From positions 1 to 64,000 of the forward strand of contig NZ_VJZT01000014.1 of the NCBI RefSeq assembly GCF_007097245.1: DNA of 64,000 bases, read 5' to 3'. The stretch comes from Flavobacterium restrictum (GTDB lineage Bacteria; Bacteroidota; Bacteroidia; Flavobacteriales; Flavobacteriaceae). This document shows, piece by piece, positions 61,013 to 64,000 of the stretch. Position numbers and translations under genes: made by a program. Position 1 is the stretch's first letter; every line of letters starts with the position of its first letter. The notes under the pieces are model-generated. The model had not been told where the DNA came from. It searched no databases and saw nothing but the letters and a program-made list of their open reading frames with translations.

Positions 61013-64000
61013 TTATTTTTTGATCATTTTTTTAACGATCACTTCATTGTTAGCAGCATTCACTAACTGAACTAAATAAATACCACTTCTTAATGAAGAT
61101 ACATCTTCGCTAATAGTGTTACTTCCTTCTTGCAATTGTACTGATTTAGTATTAACCGCTACAGTACCATCAAAAGAGTAGATAGTCATTTCAAGAACAC
61201 CTGCTCTTGAAGCTACAACATCAACATTAAAGTTACCATAAGTTGGGTTAGGATACACTTCAGTAGCAGTTACAGTAACCACATCTTTAGTAGATGAATC
61301 CTGTCTTGCAACTGAACATGAGCCAGTAACTAATTTTAACGATTTGTTTAATACACTAGTTCCAACTCCGTTTACTGATGCAATTGTAATGTATTTAGGA
61401 GCAGCAGTAGTAGAAACTAATCCGTTATATTTAACTGAAAAAGTCAAATCAGATGTAGCTAAAACATTAGTTGTATTATCAGGATTACTAGCTGAAGTAA
61501 CAATTGAACCTTCTGGAGCAGCAATAACATAAGAACTAGCTAAAAGAGATGGTGTAAGTGTATAGTCATAAGATCCATTACCACATAATGCAGTAAGTTG
61601 ACCTGTCACAACAGATACAGCAGCAGGAACAGCAGTAATTAATTTTAATAATTTAGCAGTAGATTCTAATCCAGCATTAACTGTTACAGATGAACCAATA
61701 CCGTTTACCGCTTTCACACCAATGTATAAAGCTGTAGTACCAGCACCAACACCTGAAAAATCAACAGTAATTACATTTGAATTTCCACCTGATAATTGAG
61801 TAACACCCGCTGGCAATTCCCAAGAATAAGAAGATGCAAGCAATGAAGCAGTAGCAGTCAAAGTAAATGGAGTACTTGTACCAATAAATTTACTAATTGC
61901 GGTTACCGCAGTAACTGTGCTCACAGCATCGTTAGTCAATTTTATTGCAGATGGCGCTTTAGGCAAAACAGCTTTCAAAGTCAACAGTTTAGCGGTAGAT
62001 GTAGTTGTAGGACTCACAGCAGTTGCATTTGAAGTTACAGAAAGTCCTGTTCCGTTTTTAGATTTAACACCTATACGCAATACGTTTGTTGACACAGGAA
62101 CAGTAGCAGTTGTTAAATAATTAAACGTATTTGCACTAGTTACACCTGAAAAATTAACAGTAATTACATTTGAAGTACCAGAAGTAACTCCTGATGTTGT
62201 AGTAGCACCAGATAACAAAGTTACACCTGTAGGCAATTCCCAAACATAAGAAGTAGCAGTAGCAACTGGAGTAGCAGTAATAGTTAATACAGTAGATTGA
62301 CCCATGTATTTAGCAAAACTTGAAACAGCTGTAGGAATACCAGAAACTGGTAGTGGCAATAAAGCATCTGTTAGTTTAACAGCACTTGGAGCAGCTGGTA
62401 ACGCTTTAGTAAGTGCTAAAACTTTGAAAAGACTGTTACATCCTGCAGCATTTACAGCAGCAACAGAAATATTTCCTATTGAACCAGCTCCTGTAGGAAC
62501 ATTATTAAAGTTAACAGTTACCGTATTTGTACCTTGACCAGAAACAATATTCATTCCTAATGGTGCAGTCCAAAGATAAGAAACAGCATCAACAACTTCG
62601 GCGATAGTGTAAGTAGCTGTAGTTGTAGTTCCTACCAAAGCACCTTGAGCAGTAGTTCCAGTAATTGTACCTGGAGTAGCTAATATAGGAGTTACATTTA
62701 CAACAATTGCAGCTCTTGGACTTTCTGTTCCATCAGCATATACTTGAGAAACAAAATAGGATTTTGTTGAAGGAGCAACTGTAGTTGCAGGAACTGGAGC
62801 AGTTGCTAAAGGAACATCTACTATCGCAACTGGTGCAGCTGTACCTACAGCTGGTTTGTAAGTTACATCTTTAGAGTACCATTTTAATGAAACACCACCA
62901 GCTAAAGTAGCTGTCAAAGCTGTAGCTACTGAACCTTTACATAAATTAACAGGAGTTACAACAACTGGAGCAATTTTAGAAACTAAACCTGTAAAGTTTG
63001 AATTAGACAATGCAGCTGAACCTGTAGCTGGTCTATAATCTAATCCTGTGTAAACTGTAGCGTCAGTGTTGTATGGTAAAGTTAACAAACCAGCACTTGC
63101 AGCTTGTGTAGTATTACCATTAGCAGCGTACCATGAGGTAATGTTAAAAGCAGGATTATTACCAGCTGTAAGTGTACCTGGAGAAGTTACTTGCAATACT
63201 CTTGCAGTAGTAACAATACCAGCTAAAATGTTGTTTTTGAATTTCAAATCACCATTTACAGCATTTGTTTCAGCAGCAACACCATCTATGTGAAGTCCTT
63301 CTTGAAAATCCATAAAGATAGAATTGTAGATACTCAATTTAGAAGCTCTACGGATTCTAGCCCCTCTTTTGAAACCTGAAGCTAATGTTCCACCATTGGT
63401 CAAACCTACACGGTAAGATGGTCCTATCAAAGTACAGTTTGTAAAAATAGCACTTGTATAAGGAGTTGCAGAAGTTCCAGTAGCATTGTTATCAGATTCA
63501 AAACCTTCTGAAGTAGAAACGGATGGATTATCAGAAATTTGTGGGTCTCTAATTGCTAAAGCATATTGTACTTTACCACTAAATCCGTTATCAGTATCAA
63601 AATCATCATCTAAATTTCTATAAGATACCAAGTGTTTACAGTTTACTGCACCACCAAACCATTCGAAAGCATCGTCATTTGCAAAAGATACTTGTACATA
63701 ATCAATTGTAGTTCCACTTCCAACAGCACCCATTGTCAAACCATTGATTTCGCTGTTTGGAGCATATACATATCCACCAAATTCAATACGTACATATTTC
63801 AAAGTACCTGAATTATCAGCATCATCTGGAGTTAAACCTCCACCATATTGAGTATCTGCTGATGCAGTAATACCTTCAATATTATTAACACCACTATTCA
63901 AGTTGAAAGAACCATTACCTAAAAGGATAATTCCTCCCCAGTCTCCTTTGTTTCTTGAACCTGCAGCATTGTTTGATGTAAATACAATTGGGCTTGTAGC
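61013..64000 (-). CDS. Large T9SS-sorted surface protein, 5' end beyond the window
   Basis: 995 residues are visible and the frame is open to the right edge, so the N terminus is missing. Visible parts: a right-handed beta-helix-like or lectin-like region (about 1-330; GDWGGIILLGNGSF, DDAFEWFGGAVNCKHLVSYR, TDNGFSGKVQYALAIRDPQI), then Ig/PKD-like domains repeated about four times with the motif SYxWELPxGVTxLSG (about 470-860), and a type A T9SS sorting domain (YPNPTYGNFNVDV, SLRSGIYLVQLVN, VIVKKMIKK). A cell-surface or secreted protein, possibly adhesive. It is not part of the polysaccharide operon: its terminator lies before that operon's promoter. Confidence 0.88.
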   Translation of the reverse strand, partial: ATSPIVFTSNNAAGSRNKGDWGGIILLGNGSFNLNSGVNNIEGITASADTQYGGGLTPDDADNSGTLKYVRIEFGGYVYAPNSEINGLTMGAVGSGTTIDYVQVSFANDDAFEWFGGAVNCKHLVSYRNLDDDFDTDNGFSGKVQYALAIRDPQISDNPSVSTSEGFESDNNATGTSATPYTSAIFTNCTLIGPSYRVGLTNGGTLASGFKRGARIRRASKLSIYNSIFMDFQEGLHIDGVAAETNAVNGDLKFKNNILAGIVTTARVLQVTSPGTLTAGNNPAFNITSWYAANGNTTQAASAGLLTLPYNTDATVYTGLDYRPATGSAALSNSNFTGLVSKIAPVVVTPVNLCKGSVATALTATLAGGVSLKWYSKDVTYKPAVGTAAPVAIVDVPLATAPVPATTVAPSTKSYFVSQVYADGTESPRAAIVVNVTPILATPGTITGTTAQGALVGTTTTATYTIAEVVDAVSYLWTAPLGMNIVSGQGTNTVTVNFNNVPTGAGSIGNISVAAVNAAGCNSLFKVLALTKALPAAPSAVKLTDALLPLPVSGIPTAVSSFAKYMGQSTVLTITATPVATATSYVWELPTGVTLLSGATTTSGVTSGTSNVITVNFSGVTSANTFNYLTTATVPVSTNVLRIGVKSKNGTGLSVTSNATAVSPTTTSTAKLLTLKAVLPKAPSAIKLTNDAVSTVTAVTAISKFIGTSTPFTLTATASLLASSYSWELPAGVTQLSGGNSNVITVDFSGVGAGTTALYIGVKAVNGIGSSVTVNAGLESTAKLLKLITAVPAAVSVVTGQLTALCGNGSYDYTLTPSLLASSYVIAAPEGSIVTSASNPDNTTNVLATSDLTFSVKYNGLVSTTAAPKYITIASVNGVGTSVLNKSLKLVTGSCSVARQDSSTKDVVTVTATEVYPNPTYGNFNVDVVASRAGVLEMTIYSFDGTVAVNTKSVQLQEGSNTISEDVSSLRSGIYLVQLVNAANNEVIVKKMIKK

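Overview
The window looks like a chromosomal segment of a Flavobacterium-like member of the Bacteroidota. The grounds are an AT-rich genome, promoters of the TTG-N17-23-TAnnTTTG type, type IX secretion (T9SS) C-terminal sorting domains, an alternative complex III/cytochrome oxidase operon, and short interspersed repeats of the kind seen in this genus. No phage, plasmid, CRISPR array or transposase gene was found.

Layout. (1) 1-10304: a polymorphic toxin locus on the minus strand. A small T9SS-sorted YD-repeat protein is followed by a 2315-residue SpvB/FG-GAP/Rhs protein whose C-terminal tip has an HExxH zinc-peptidase motif, then by an exported putative immunity protein. Downstream lies a second, displaced copy of the tip-immunity pair. 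Each pair has a convergent XRE regulator gene (one intact, one decapitated) and is bordered by a palindromic repeat. The promoter of the toxin operon contains a run of nine G between its two core elements. (2) 10305-12968: an accessory stretch with four repeat structures (an IR-bounded dyad, a 21-bp tandem array inside inverted repeats, a 160-bp MITE-like hairpin, an interspersed repeat) and one unrecognised gene. (3) 12969-15212: two tandem paralogous LacI regulators with no sugar genes beside them. (4) 15297-28648: queG, ruvB, then the eight-gene operon actABCDEF-coxBA for quinol oxidation and oxygen reduction. (5) 28868-39355: housekeeping genes (SPOR protein, tdk, rsmI, hopJ-like, hipBA, recJ, an MFS exporter, lpxH, queD, an enoyl-CoA hydratase family gene) and tRNA-Ala(GGC). 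(6) 39651-60569: a Wzx/Wzy-type surface polysaccharide cluster. Wza-like and Wzc-like genes are on the plus strand. On the minus strand, about sixteen genes run from an aminotransferase to a phosphoglycosyl transferase and a NeuD/PglD-type acetyltransferase, with flippase, polymerase, several glycosyltransferases, two acyltransferases, a pyruvyl transferase and an asparagine-synthase-like amidotransferase between them. (7) 61013-64000: a large T9SS-sorted surface protein that runs off the right edge.

The most interesting part is region 1. Two in-register cassettes (repeat, xre, immunity, tip) lie end to end, and the tips share an 81-bp, nearly identical 5' segment. One recombination there would exchange the Rhs tip and its immunity gene in frame, so the locus appears built for toxin switching.
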